From positions 1 to 64,000 of the forward strand of contig CAJVPP010000018.1 in the NCBI GenBank assembly GCA_910592005.1: a DNA stretch of 64,000 bases, read 5' to 3'. The stretch is from Funneliformis mosseae (Eukaryota > Glomeromycota > Glomeromycetes > Glomerales > Glomeraceae). Under the pieces are notes generated by a model. The model was not told where the DNA came from, ran no database searches, and was given only the letters and a program-made list of their open reading frames with translations. A program made the translations under genes and the position numbers. This document shows, one piece after another, positions 1-13,635 of this stretch. Every line of letters starts with the position of its first letter. Within the stretch, counting starts at the first letter, position 1.

Positions 1-1599
1 AAATTTTTAAAAAATTATTATAATAAATTTTTCAAAACTTAATTTTAAAAATTAAATTATTTAAAAACTTCTTAATATACTTAAATTTCTTCTAATAAAA
101 TTAATAAAATATATATTAAACTATATTTTTTATACAATAATTATATTATTAACATTAATATTTTGTTTTTTATTAAAAAATTAATATTTTTTTTATATTT
201 GTAGGCAAATTTACCTGCGTTATAGACGAAAGGATAAAATGTCTATTATATCTAAATATATAAAAAATATTATAAAGAGAAATAATAAAATTAAATTATA
301 TCGAATTTATTATCTAGATATTAAATGATGATAAATTTGCTATCTGTTCTTGAAAGAATTTTGCTGAGCCATATGCATCATTAGCCTGTAAACAGTAAAT
401 CACTTGGTTAAATTAATATTAACTTTTTTGATTGAAAAAATCTTCTAACATATAAAATGCATACAGCTAATTTACTTGATAGGCTTATACCTGAATTAAT
501 ACCCTTACTCTAAAAAATTTATTAACATAGAATCTTTATAATTATTATAACATAAATGATACATGAAAAAAGGAAGTAAGTCTTAAACTATTTAAAAGAT
601 CCAAAAGAGAGCAACTTATATATTGAGATCTCATTTTCCAAAAGTTGTATTACCTATCAACCTGAAGGTTTTTATCACACTACTAAAAAAATGTGAGATG
701 TTTATAAGAAGAGATCTCTCTGAAACTAAATTGAATATAAGTTTACTCTTGTAGAGATTGAAGATTAGTTAAACAAACAACTCATATATCAGTTAAGATA
801 TAAGACTCTGTAGATATTTGTTTGACTATTCTAATTTAGGTCAATTCAAAGAAGTGATTGCTAGTTTAGAAGAATTTGCTGAGCCATAGATTTGCGATAA
901 AAATAAGTAGATCATCAATCAGATCTTATGTAACATATAATTTTCACATAAATGAAATTAAATATATAAACTAACCAGTTCCTCTATTTTTTTTCTAAAC
1001 AAACATGAGAAAAATGTGAAAGAAGGTTTATACATAATACAGAACCTCTGTAAAAGTAAATATTAACATCAAAAGCATATATTATGAACTCGTAATTTTA
1101 AGATTACTAGGCATAAAACTAATTGTGAAAAGATTTGAAAATTTGTTTGCATGTATTTTCATAGAATTCTTGATATCAAATGATAATGCTAATTACTATT
1201 TTTATCTTCTTATCATTTTTCCCAGTAAGATATAAAGTATGTAAGGATATATGAAAGTTCAGTCAACTTTTTTGCGAAAATTAAGATATATAAATATCAG
1301 AAGTTATATATGTATGGAAATAAAAATTTCTTACTATTAGGCTTAGAATACTGATATATATTACGTAATATTTTTGGAGGTGGGGTGGCAGGGGCTTTTA
1401 AGAAATATTTTATATTACACTTAAATATATATATCACATGATCATTTGGCTTACGGTAATAAGCAAAAAATATTTATTAATACTGCAATTCAACACGTAC
1501 TTACTCTCCATTTAATACATATTTTCTTAATTCAAATGGAATGATATTTGATCATTGTGAAGGTAGAAGAGAAAAATTATTAAGCAGCTCATTTTAGTT

Positions 1600-3690
1600 C
1601 TTAGATTGGCCTTTGGGTCATTCTCAAGTTGCAGGGTGTGCTGTTTTCTTGTGGTTCTTTAGGAAAGTAAGGGTAGAAAAGTACTTCTGACATGTAGAAC
1701 AATAAAGACAAAAGTATGTGTTTTTTTCAAGAGACAGACAGTGAGCATCGTAGCCCGAGATTTTTAAATGATCATAATATTAGAGTAAATGAATAGGATT
1801 CGTAAAGTGTTCATCATTAGCTTTTGTAACAGGTGATAAGAAACCATTGTAGCTTTCAAGAAATTCCATTACTTCTTTAGCTTTTGGTAGTCCACAACAA
1901 CTTGTATCTTTACATTTTCTGATATCAATGGAATATATGCATAAATTGCAGTGTTTTTCAATCCAAGACTATAGAATAAAGCATTTAGAAAAGGTAAGCA
2001 CTTTATTCTTCTTTTTTGCATTTTTTTAGTTTTGTTTTTCTTAGCTTTTTAATTCTTTGACCTTTTCTTTTTCTGTACCTTTAAATTCTAAATTTTCAAA
2101 TAGATTTGTAAATGTGTCAATATACCAAGCATCAATATGTTTTCCAAAAATTGAATTGCAACTCTAAATATTACAAAGAGTCTCTAGAATATAAAAATTT
2201 TGAGTAGCCAGCTTGAAATTCGTGACATTTTCTTGTGAATTCAAATGTTTGCTAAAGTGGTCAATTGGTAATGTGATGCTAACAAGTTTGCCAGATAGTG
2301 TTACTATGTCTCTTTGACAGGGTTGTATTTATATTGTCCTGATACATGTATTCGTACACTCAGGTAATTCAAGTCAAACTTTTTAAAAAGTTGACAGTAT
2401 ACCATTATATTTTTCAAATATCTGAAATTTTCGTTTAACCCTCCATCTACTAATAATATCCAAATAGGTCAAATTTATCCATTAGTCTTCAATGCATTAT
2501 CATATTGGAAATTTAAGGTAAGACTTTCTAGATCCTGCATATGGGTTAGTAAAAATGTACCAATAGGCCATTGAGAACGTGTAAAAATTGCAAGTTATTC
2601 TGTTTGAAGTTCATCTTTTAATTCATTTGATTTAATAATTATATACTGAAGAAATTAGTTTCTGCCTATACCTAATAGGAAAATCATGATTGGCTATGAA
2701 TACAGGTTCATTAATTGACTGTAAGGTTTGAAATATTCGACTTACTAATACTCCAAGACCCACTTTTGCTTTATCATCTTGAGAAATAATAACAGACATA
2801 TCAGCAAACATAGAAGCAAATTGTCTTGTATATTTGACAGATGCAAAATAATAATGCTTATCAGAATGCTCTCGAGTATCTGTACGTGAAACTCTGGATA
2901 CAGTAACTCATGCCAAATAATAATAAGTCTTAGCAGCAATCGAATTGGATTAGCGAGATAAGAGATAATTCTTTAATGTTGTTCATGCCATATAAATATT
3001 ATATCTTTCCTCTAAATTCTTACGCAAATTTTTAATGATGCGTACCTTAACCATCTCTTTTTACCTTTTTGAATTAGCTGATCTAAATTCAACTGAGTCA
3101 TGGATTTGATTGTGTAGATCTAGATGTTCAAAAAGTAATAGTAAATAGCCAGACTTATCATACTGAACTACCTCTTGATTCTTAATAAGTATTTTAAATT
3201 TTTTTGCTCTACAATTTTGAGCATATTTCGCATTTCTTTTTAGTTTATTAACTTTATCCTTATTAGAACTAATTTCATATTCGGCTTTTTCTATTTTTAT
3301 ATATATATCATGCTGAATCTGAGTGTCAGTTGTGATGTTGTAAATTTGTTTTAATTCAGCAAGTTTTTCTTCAGTTATTTTAATCTTTTCCACTATTTTC
3401 CTTTGAGCTGTAGCATTCTTAAAAATTTCTAGTATAAGTTCAATTGGACTAATAATAGGAAGGGGAGAAACTGTTTCTAGTATAGGTTTAGGATGATTTG
3501 CTCTTATTATTTGTATGTTATATGGGTGAATTGGAGTAGTGATGTATTCTCTAATTATATTATCAATTTCCGTATCACTTTTACTTTTAATGCTTTTTCA
3601 TTCTATTACTACTTCATGGCAAATAATAGCACAATTTGGAGTACTATTTCCCATTTTTACCATAGTACTATATAAATAAGCATTAGTGAA
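1600..3690 (-). pseudogene. decayed transposase-like gene (copy A)
   Basis: Discontinuous minus-strand coding traces that align in order with copy B at about 51.9-54.0 kb. The longest open piece, 3,061-3,393 (110 codons), has a coiled-coil N-terminal part (KLAELKQIYNI) followed by a FEHLDLHNQIHDSVEF-type motif. Further downstream on the minus strand a VSGQYKYNPVKE-type motif is readable around 2,318-2,355, where copy B reads ASGQSKYNPVER. Stops and frameshifts separate the pieces, so it cannot make a full protein. From memory this resembles a dispersed transposase-like family in Rhizophagus with the order coiled coil, FEHLDLH motif, GQSKYNPVE motif. The exact superfamily is not established. 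Confidence 0.55.
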
Positions 3691-3849
3691 TTCCTGATAC
3701 TTATTATCTGACGAATTTTAAATTGATTTTTTTATTAAATTTAGGGCCAATAAAGTAGGTTTGACAACTCATTTTTCAAAATAAAAGTAGACGTATTTTT
3801 TTGAGAATAAAACTTATTTTTTATTATAAAAGTACAAAATATCAATACA

Positions 3850-4245
3850 TTAAATTCTCTTTTATAAAATTTTATAGCTAATTATATTAAAATACAAGCC
3901 TTTCACAGTTAATTTATATTAAAATGAAAAAGCCACTGCAGTTAAATTTATTAAAAAGGATACATCATTTTTTTTATATCAAAATTCCACAGTTTAATTT
4001 ATACTAAAACAGAAAAATCCTATAGCTAAATTTATTAAAAAGGCTTTCGTATTAAAATGCAAATTCTTGCAATTAATTTATATTAAAACAGCAAAGTTCT
4101 GCCACTCTTTTTATATCAAAATAGAAAAAAAAGCCTCTATTAAATAGCTTGCTCCCACAGTTAATTTATATTAAAACAGCAAAGTTCTGCCACTCTTTTC
4201 GTATCAAAACAGAAAAAAGCTTCTGTTAAATAGCTTAGTTTCAGA
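3850..4245. repeat. degenerate tandem repeat array (about 88-bp period)
   Basis: The block starting TTAATTTATATTAAAACAGC occurs at about 4,073 and again at about 4,161, each time followed by AAAGTTCTGCCACTC and a TAAATAGCTT tail. More diverged copies of the TTAATTTATATTAAAA core extend back to about 3,900. The array sits in the subterminal part of transposon copy A, where transposases often bind. That role is inference. Confidence 0.7.
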
Positions 4246-6752
4246 ATGCAGATTTTTTTACCTATTATATTGTTATAAATAAAAAGTCTAATGATTATTA
4301 TTACGTGATTTGCCTTAGTTATCTTATATGGGATGAAAGGGTTAAGTTTTATATTAAATTGATATTACGTAATAAATGTCACTGCTCTTACCTATTATGA
4401 AAAGTACTCAAAATAGATAATATCTTTTATTATCCATAATTAAATTTAGAAGTATTCTAGGCTGATCTTAAAGGAACTGCTTCTGTATAAGAAATAGACT
4501 TAATATCTTTTGATTAAATATTAATATATTTATTTTAATTATATTTAGTCAAAGACACTATTCATAAATACATAACTTATTCATAATATAATTTATTTTT
4601 TTTTGCGAAATGAATAATTACATAATCTGTATAAATGATCATCTAATAAAATTAGCCAAAGGTGTTATATATGATTTGCCTATTCTGGATTAGATCTTCT
4701 AATCTATTTTAATAAAGTATTTTTTGAGAAGTTCAGAAAGATCAATGAAGCAATCTTGAAGTTTTTTGATTGCAAGATAATATAACTATCAATTTGAGAA
4801 TTTCTATGTAATAGTTATCTAGTAAGCTTATAAAAATTACAAAAAAAGACCTAAATCTTTGACAAAATGAGTTTGAAAGATAGTGAGAAATTATGGTACT
4901 CCTGACAATAAGAAGTTTTTAGTTATTGTTCCTTATGGTAAAACATATCATTTCATTAATAGAAAACTAATAAAATATAATTATGTGAATGACCGATTTT
5001 ATGTAAAAAATAGGCATAATATTTATTCTGCTACTACTTAGGCAGAAGCAAAGAGAAATCAGTTATATAGACAATTATGTACTGTAGTATACCTAGCTAC
5101 TTTTAGAGTATTATATCAGTAAAATTACATAATTATTATAGGTATAGCTTGATATAATATATTAAAATAGTTACAGAATTCTAAATTTATCTTATTTATA
5201 AAAAATATAACTTTGAGAACATTATCAAAATTTCAGATTGTAGAAATATAAGGTAAATCAGTAAAAATAGAAAAAATATGTAACTTATTGCCATTAAAAT
5301 TCCTATACTATATTCATAAAAAGAATGTTACTGTGAATTTTTCAGATTTGGATAATAATAGTGAATTAAATTTTTCAGATCAGATCTTGATTCAGATCCT
5401 AAATATTGTATTAATAAAATAATATATTATTCAGCCATGCGAAGTATCTTAAGGCTAATGCATATAGGTATGTATAACATAAATTAGCATATTTTTAATC
5501 TTTGTTAAAGTGTATGTGATATAATAATGATATACTGCAAATCATCTATATAAGTGTGACTATCGCTTATGTGACAAATTAATTTTCACATATAAATCAA
5601 TCTACTAAAAATATTTTAAATTTTTTTCTCACAATATTTAGCGGAATAAGATTTAGCAGAATAATATTTACTGATATAAATATTTGCTTCAAAGGGATAT
5701 GCTTTTTAACACCACTGATTCTGAATAGAATATATTTATATAATATTGCTTGGGTCTTAATATTAACTATTAAGCAGTTGATAAGCGAAAAAAATCCATA
5801 TATGCATTATCCCTAATGCCTTTTATAAATGTTGAGATCTTTAATGCATATTTTGCATATTTTTACTAAAACGAATATAAAATTTTGATGCAAAGTGCCT
5901 TGCATATTTTTTTCTATCTCTTTTTCAATATAAATATGAGTTTAGAGAAGTGTAAATATGAGGAAATAGTAGTATTTAAAAGGATAGTATAGGTAATTTT
6001 TAGCTTTTTGTCATTTATTTTGCTATTTGTATTATTTTAATATATTAGTATTATTTTATATTTTAAACTAAGTATGTAAATATATCTACTGTAATGTATA
6101 ATAAGATTACGATTTCTTAATAACTGCTGAGAAATATCAAATAAACGTTACATCTGTTATTTATCTTAGAATAAAAGAAAACTGCTGAATTTTCTAAATA
6201 AAGTTAAAATCAATTGTAGAACGAGCTGTAGAATCTGCTAGTAATACATTTATGGAAGGTTCTTCTTATCAATTAAAAATTTTTCAAATCCTACTATAGG
6301 TTAGTTAGGATTTATACAAACATTTTAGCTTTTATTATTATATAATGATACTGTGTGATTGTTTACTAAAGTAAATCTGAATAAACAAGTTGTTTTTTAG
6401 TTTGTTGCTTATATTTGACCTACCTATTCAGCTTATTTATTAGTAAATACTTATACATAATAGAAGATGTATATGCTATAATCTGTTATACAGTTTTGTA
6501 ATTCATCCTATCAACCTATTATGTGAAAAGATTATTACCATATTAAGGTATATTAAAATATAAGTTATTATATTACTTTGTTAGTATTACACAAGTTTTA
6601 TTTGTATAATAATCATACAAAAATGATAACTTTATATATACATTGATGATTGTATTATTTTTATGATGAAAACTTCTTTTTATTTCTAAAATCTAACACA
6701 ATACTTTTTTTAGTTTGACATTAGCTTTGAAGGTATTTATATTTTATATCAC

Positions 6753-7170
6753 ATGGAAGTAATTAAAACAGATAAGAAAATTCCTTTTGATTTAGATCAG
6801 ATTAAAGATAATATAAATGATTTGAAAGAAAACCTTAGAAAAGACATTTTGCTACTCTATCAACAATTATATTCTAAAGTAAATGCTATATCTATTCAAA
6901 ACTTAACCTAAAAGGATCCTTTGGCTAGCTAAGTTATTAATGATCAATCAGAAATTGTCAAGCCAAATCTAAAAAAAACATTTAAGATAAGTAACCATAA
7001 ATTCATTAAAGGTTCTTTGAGAATAAATATAATATATTTTTTATATTAGAAACCTGCTCAGCAAATGATACCTGCTCCTATAATAATAGTTAAAGAGATG
7101 TGTGAAAATTTCATAACAAATTTTGTTGATTGTAACATTCAAAATACAATACTAGATAAACTAATTCATG
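6753..7170 (+). pseudogene. decayed lysine-rich coding fragment
   Basis: A frame opening with ATG at 6,753 (MEVIKTDKKIPFDLDQIK) continues for about 140 codons. It is broken by TAA, TAA, TAG and TGA codons. Three sit where Gln would read naturally and one where Trp would. The downstream open stretch at 7,178-7,387 is in another frame. Family unknown. The stop pattern fits C-to-T and G-to-A decay of an old gene. Confidence 0.3.
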
Positions 7171-8140
7171 ATGGGTCTTGAAAAGAATCAGAAAAAAAAT
7201 CACGAATATTATAAAAGAAGTTTTAATTCTTCTGAAAGATATTTGGATTAATCCAGTTTTTAATTTTAAACTTGCAAAATTACTAAATAAAGGAACTTAT
7301 CAATCAACAGTTATTTTATTGTCTATTCAAGCAATATTAAAAAACCTTCTTTTTAAATTATCTTTATTTATCAGTACTTCAGAATGACAGAGTGTTGCTA
7401 GTACAGATAGAAAAGGTGAAGAGCAGGTAAAAAGACGATCAGATATTATATACGTGGTAAAATATTTAGATGTTTTCTTTAAACTTATGTATGTCAAATG
7501 TTTACGATTATACTATAGTTAATAGAAAAAAGATAGATAATGAGATAAAGTTATAGAAAGAAAGTAACAATAGAATATTCTAGGTTCACAAAGTTTTTAA
7601 ACTAAAAAAAGATCAATTTATAATAGTTGGAGTACAAGTAGCTAGAAATATGTTGCATCTAAATGTACTTATTAGAGATAAAGCAAATATTTTCATTTAC
7701 AATCAGTTGAAATTTCTGTATGATTATCAGATATAAGTGTTGTAACTAAATTTGTAAAAACCCTTTTACTTTTACAAAACATATTAATTACAAATTTGTT
7801 CTTACTATATCACACATCTATTTTTATATTAGAAAGATAAAAAGAAGATAGTACTAAAGTTTTTACTCTAATACGAGATAATTAGAGTTTCTTTTTTTTG
7901 TAATTTATATTATATATCATTATTTTTATATCAATAAAGTGTCCTAGTAGCCAATTATTTTTATACATTTATATGTATTTTTTCGTGTAGGTATATACAG
8001 GATAATATTTTTTTTGACAAATTTACAGGATTATATGGTCTTAGAAAACACATAATTTTTCTTGGCAAATTTCGCTGATGGTCATCAGAGAAAACATATG
8101 ATTTTTTATTTTTGAATACTAATACTATATTATACAAGTA

Positions 8141-8357
8141 TGCAATCTGAAATAGATGGTCTCAGTGAGACTGATACATTAAAATAATATATTAATGAGA
8201 TTGAGGCTAAAAATAATAAAATTAAGGCTGAGAATATTAAGCTCAAGGCTATAATTGTAAAATTGGAAGATAAGCAATTACAAAATGAATTAATAAAAAA
8301 TTTATTATCTGTATTATGTAAAACATGATCATTTATTAATGCTGGCAAAAGTGATTA
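8141..8357 (+). pseudogene. decayed coiled-coil coding fragment
   Basis: ATG-initiated frame (MQSEIDGLSETDTLK) with a clear coiled-coil stretch rich in E, K, I and N (EIEAKNNKIKAENIKLKA). It is interrupted by one TAA and one TGA. Repeat proteins with this kind of coiled coil are common in mycorrhizal fungal genomes. No function can be named. Confidence 0.3.
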
Positions 8358-9843
8358 ACATTATAAATTATAATGTATATGTGATTTGATCAGAATTGTA
8401 TTTCTAGTAGATCTCTTATGATATTGATGCGTAAATTTATTCATATTAATTGCTTGAATGCAGAGAATGCTCAGAATTTTTAGATTTTTAGAATTTCTTA
8501 TTTTCTGTATAAAATAACTAATAATATACTGACCTCATCTTTTCACATATATTACTTAAAACAACTTAACCAACTTCTTTGATCTATCAAAATGGATATA
8601 TGGTAAAGTCTTACATTTTGAAAATATTTGTTATCACTAAAACAGACAAGTAGTATTTATTCTAAAGTAGAAGATTTATTAAATAAGGTAATTGAAAATT
8701 ATATTAAGAAAAAGAAGCATCAGAGAATGAAACCTATTATCAGTAACTGTGAAAAATTATTAAAAAAAGAAAATGAGAAGTTGTGTATATTAAAGTAAGT
8801 ATTGAAAAAAAGATTGAAGAGCTTCTCGACTTATAAGAATAATATAAGTTTTGTAAGATAACTATGATCAGGTCTTTAAAGAAGAATAGCAGAAAAGTCA
8901 CCCAATTATCAAATTCAGTAGCTTTCTTCAAAAGTATAATTCCTGATACGAAAAAAACTATGATATTAGTTAAAAGTCTATTGATGCATTAGAAAATAAA
9001 TGCTGACAACTGAAGGATATTATTTCTGCTAAGAATAGGAAAATTATTACTATTATTGATTAGATCTCTTTCTATATAAGATATAATAATATAAATATAG
9101 AATTGAAAGTATATTCCAGTATTGACGAAAAAAAATTATAGATGAAGAGGTATAATAAGTCTAAATATGATATAGAAGCCTAAAAAAAATATACATTTTG
9201 TTTCAATTCATCAATATTTTTGAACAAAAATTCTATTCATTAAAAAATAGTATATTCTAACCTTTTCAAATCCTATGAGGATGGTTTAAAAGAACTGTTA
9301 AATTGAAGATAATAAAATTATGATCATACAAATAGTTAACGACATCTGCATATATACTATGTCAGTTATTAATTTATTTGTAATTAAGAAATATTTATTA
9401 TTATTAATTATTAATTATTGAAATAAATTACTTCTTTGCTTTATTTTTTGTTATTTTTATTAAAAATTATTTAGAAACACTTAAAAATTTTATAATAATT
9501 ATTGAAGTTTTATCTCTTTAATTACATTTATTGATATTAATATATTTGATTAAAATTATATTATTATAAAAATATAGCTATATTATTTGAAAACTAATAT
9601 AAATTACTTAATATTTATTATAGCTAATTATAAAGCGATATAAAACTCTTTTGAATATTTAATTTTCTAGGATTATAGAAAACAAATATACTATTTATTA
9701 AATAAAAAAAAAATAAAAAAAATAAAGTTAAAGAAAGTATTAAGAATATATAAGATAGAAGAAGAAAACTATAATTACTAATAATAAATAAAAAATAAGA
9801 TAAGCTTAAAAAAAGTATTATAATAGCAATCTAAAGAAGAAGT

Positions 9844-9905
9844 GAGGCATCCTGCAACAAAACTAGACAAAGTGAACATTAGTATTATCAAAGATTTCAG
9901 GGATC
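9844..9905 (+). repeat. left terminal inverted repeat of the 8.2-kb element
   Basis: About 60 bp matching, in inverted orientation, the sequence at about 17,985-18,057. The shared core is AGACAAAGTGAACATTAGT followed by a TTTCAG-containing tail. Related ends occur at 50,847 (same orientation) and at about 21,637 and 62,533 (opposite orientation). Confidence 0.75.
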
Positions 9906-10968
9906 AAATGAAAAAATTATTGATTACTAAAAATGGACATTCCAAAAAAATTCTTTAACGATGAATAATATTGTAAAATATAAGTTCTACGAATTTTCAA
10001 GTAAGGAAATAATTATTTATAATTTCAAAAATTATAAACATTATGTGATTTAATATTATTAATATTATTAATTCTATATTTACAATTTATTATTATAATT
10101 ATTATATCATAGTTATCAGGACGATGTCAACATTATTAATATTAGTAATAATTCATCATTATAATACCTTTAATAACATTATAGATCTTAGAAATCAAAA
10201 AGTAATGACACAGTTTGTATTACTTAAAAGATGTATAAATAAGAGCACATTATTGAAAGCTAGGTCAGTGTGTGTTTTATAACAATTTTTACAAATAAAT
10301 CAATATATTGATAATAATATCAAAGATAATACATTTAATTATAAACGAACCTACTTTTCATGAGGTGAATTCCACACATACATCCACTAATTACATAAAT
10401 AATTATTAAATCCTTGGGGACATCTTTGGATTTATTACTTAATTAAGTAATTTCAGTTGACTTTAAATGGAAGTTTAGTTATTCTGGCCAAGGTGGTGGA
10501 AAGTAAAAACATCAAGTATAATGATAAAAGAATATCTGAAGTGAAAACAACCTAATTAGGATATTCGAATATTAGTCATTACAATATGAATATTAGTAAT
10601 AATATTATTGATAATAGTAATAGCAATAGTGAATATTGAATTTTTGTCAGAATGCTTAAAGAATAGGTAATACTTTGAGTCTGAGTATTTTCCTTCTATG
10701 CAAGTACTCTGACAATTATTTAACATATTTTTTATAAATTATTTATGTATTTTTCTATTATTAGTTGAATTAAAATAAATTTTTTTTTGTCATTTAATTC
10801 ATTTGTCCATAAAAAAAAATTTTTTTAATTGCAAGTCATGTGTCTACTAATTTATCATTGGTTCAAATTATTTATAGAAACAATTAATTGTAACAATTAT
10901 CTAAATCAATAAAAAAAAAAACAATTTTTTTAAAAATTCATTTTTAAAACTTTTTAATTCAAAAAAAA

Positions 10969-13635
10969 ATAGCAACAATTGAAGAGATAAGAAACGAATT
11001 AAATGATGCTAAGGAAAGGTTGGGTAAAGCGAAAGAGGATTTGAAGGAGTGGAAGAAAGAGGAGAACAATAGAGAGTTGCTGAAAAGGTTGAGGATAAAG
11101 GCAATAAGTGGAGAGCTTAGTGAAGGGGAAAAGAAGGAGAGAAAAAGGTTAGAAGAGGAGTTGAAGGAGCTGAAGAAAAATAGGGACGAGAAGTGGGAGA
11201 GATTTAAGAGATGGGATAAGAAACTATATAACTTTGGAAAAGAAAAAGGTAATAAACAAATTATGTAAAAAAAAAAAAAAAAAATATTTTTCATTCATTC
11301 TATTTCGTTTATTTATTTATTTGAGGGAATGTTTGTTCCATTTCATTTTATTTGTTTGTTTGTATACTGTTTACAACTTTGACTAACTTGTGCTTTTCAA
11401 TGACCTATTGAAATATATATTTCTTATTGTCTATTATCTTCTATCTATTTTACATATGCATTTTTTATTCTTATTTTAACAGGAGAAAAATGTTTGCTAG
11501 ATAAAGGTATATATATTATCTTCAATATTTTAATTTATTATATAATTTTTATTTTTCTAATATTTTGGTCTTTTGTCATGCAAATAGGTATATTTTGATT
11601 ACTATATTTTGCATTTTAGTATTATTCATTTAGCTCACAAGATTATCACTTCCATTTTTTACTTGAAATTTTCATGAAACAGAGGATGAAGGTAACTTAC
11701 TAGATTCATTTGATTTTATATCTATATACTTACAATAACTCAAATTATATGTTATTACTAGCAGTTCAAATAGTTAAACGTAGGAAATAGGAAGTGAATG
11801 GTACTATTTATCCAGATCAATACAATAAATACTTTATTATAGAACCAAAAATTGATGAATTTTTTGATGATATTAGAGATGATGTATATATACTGCTATA
11901 TGGGTCACATGCATTAGGGAAGTCAATACATATCATATATGTAATGCAAAAATTGCAAAAAGAGGGATATCATTGTATCTAGTAAGTTTTACTTTATATA
12001 TATATAAGATTCTCTGATAACATTTTTTTCTTACTATTGTTTTGTTTTTCTTTTGTTATGCAATGATCATTCTTTATGATATAGTTTGGATTTTACAGAA
12101 GTAAATGTTAAAAATGATGAAAAAGTAATATGAAAGTCACTTCAATGGACATTAAAATCCCAGTATCCTAAGAAAATTGTTAATAATGAGTTTTATGAGA
12201 TAATTCACTTTATCAAGACATTTTCTAAAGAGAAATGGAATCGCAAAGTCATTTTATTTTTTGATGAATTTGATAGAATTTATGATGCACCTGATGGAAT
12301 TAATGATGACTGTTTAGGTGCTATTCGTTCCTTAAAAAATACAAGGAATCATGTTATACATTCTGTGATAGCTGCTAGTACCTTTAGCATCTGATACTTG
12401 AATCCAAGAGGAAATCACACATCACCCTTCAATGTTGCAACAAGCTTCCCAAATCCAAACTTTACAAAAGAAGAGGTAACACATCTATATCAGAATTATT
12501 CATCTTCAAGGAAGATAAATATTGATACATCAATCATTAGTGATATCTACAATAAAACAAATGGGTATATACAATGATTCAATCTTTAATTTCATGAATG
12601 TTAAAATTCTCATGAAACTAATTTTTTTTTCCTGTTATGTTTATGTTTTTGGTAGCTATGCTGGATTTGTTTGTTTGTGTGGTCGTGCAATTGATGAAGA
12701 TTTGATTTGTGGTATTGATGAAACTAGAAGCTTACATCTGGATTCTTGGATTATTTATTGTTCAAATGAATTACAGAATAGAATTATTCAATATCTAACA
12801 TTCACAAAGATGATTTCAACATTAAAAAAGTCAAAAGCTTCTATGGACTTGCTTCAATCTCAATTTATGTTTGATTTGGAGTTTCATAATGTCACCCTAA
12901 GTGACATTAACTTTGCTAATTTTCTTGCTGCTGAAGGGGCCCTACATCCATATGAAAAATATTCAGCTAAATTTAAGATTTCTTCACCTTTAATATGTAC
13001 ATTGATATTACAATGTGTGATTCCTTCTGTATACTCAGATCGTCTTAAAGTTGATTTACCTTATCAAGATGAGATTTTTGTTACTATTAATGCTCTAAAA
13101 GAAGTTGTTAGGGTATTTGATCAAGGTGTGATTTCTTTGGGATTTCAACAATCATTTAAAACAGCCAAGAATTATGTTAATGATAAAAAGAATCAGCATG
13201 TACTTTGGGAAAGTGTATATGATCAAGAATTTTTTCGAATTTTTTCTAACTGGCTCATTCCAAATGGTTTTTCAATAAGTGGACAATGGCATTTAATAGA
13301 GGGTAAAACTCATCAGTATCTAGACTTTGTAATTACACAAACAACAGCAACTCTATTCTTGTTATAGAACTAGTGGCAACAGCTCCAGATTATGATCTTA
13401 AAAATTATTTAAAACAATAATAGAATATGCAGAAAAGCTTAAAGCAAATGAAGCATGGGTAGTTCATTTTACATGTGCAGACAATGTTATTGAAAAACCT
13501 ATTTGGCCAATTGAACAGGAACAAAAAGATAAGCTTTATATAGTACATTTTTGGCATGATATATCTTTCAAGAGTGTTCAAATGACTGCCCGTTTTCTAA
13601 ATGGAGAAATTATTAATGAAATTGTAATTAGTTAA
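10969..13635 (+). pseudogene. Crinkler-like protein: coiled coil, P-loop NTPase and PD-(D/E)XK-like nuclease, broken
   Basis: A multi-exon gene structure can be followed through degenerate sequence. Exon 1 (10,969-11,248) is a charged coiled coil. Two micro-exons follow, at 11,483-11,506 and 11,683-11,691 (9 nt), each with AG/GT borders and phase 1 at both ends. The next exon (11,762-11,981) carries a Walker A-type loop (YGSHALGKS, 11,899-11,925). The following one (12,085-12,564) carries Walker B (LFFDEFD, 12,251-12,274). The last begins at 12,656 and ends with an LDFVI...VIELVA pattern (13,319-13,378), consistent with the PD-(D/E)XK nuclease core. Lesions: ATA in place of the start codon, TAG at 11,788, TGA at about 12,131 and about 12,391, and frameshifts near 13,350 and 13,410. 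Crinkler-type NTPase-nuclease proteins are known in oomycetes and mycorrhizal fungi. Membership here is from architecture, and activity is lost. Confidence 0.6.

Larger units (their letters stand above)
1346..4387 (-). mobile_element. TIR DNA transposon relic, copy A (TTA-flanked)
   Basis: A roughly 3.0-kb element whose ends are imperfect inverted repeats. The left end holds ATATATTACGTAATAT near 1,356 and the right end holds ATATTACGTAAT near 4,361-4,372, followed by ACTGCTC. TTA lies directly outside both ends (1,343-1,345 and 4,388-4,390), which fits a 3-bp target duplication. The same end sequence and the same TTA flanks bound copy B at 51,321-54,611, which supports these borders. The interior carries a broken transposase-like gene on the minus strand and a degenerate tandem array near the right end. 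A TTA/TAA duplication is typical of PIF/Harbinger-type elements, but I cannot place the protein in that superfamily. Confidence 0.65.
4391..9843. other. A+T-rich stretch with decayed coding fragments, no intact gene
   Basis: No intact gene is visible. Short coding-like pieces occur at about 4,880-5,060 (+), 6,753-7,170 (+) and 8,141-8,357 (+), and lysine/glutamate-rich coiled-coil-like pieces at about 8,640-9,300. All are interrupted by stops and frameshifts and look like old repeat remnants. None is recognised beyond that. Confidence 0.5.

Noticed and set aside
4073..4235. Possible CRISPR-like repeats
   Set aside because: Only two good units, direct tandem without unique spacers, in a eukaryotic transposon.
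10959..11294. 111-codon minus-strand frame rich in Ser, Phe and Leu
   Set aside because: Antisense shadow of the coiled-coil exon of the Crinkler-like gene.
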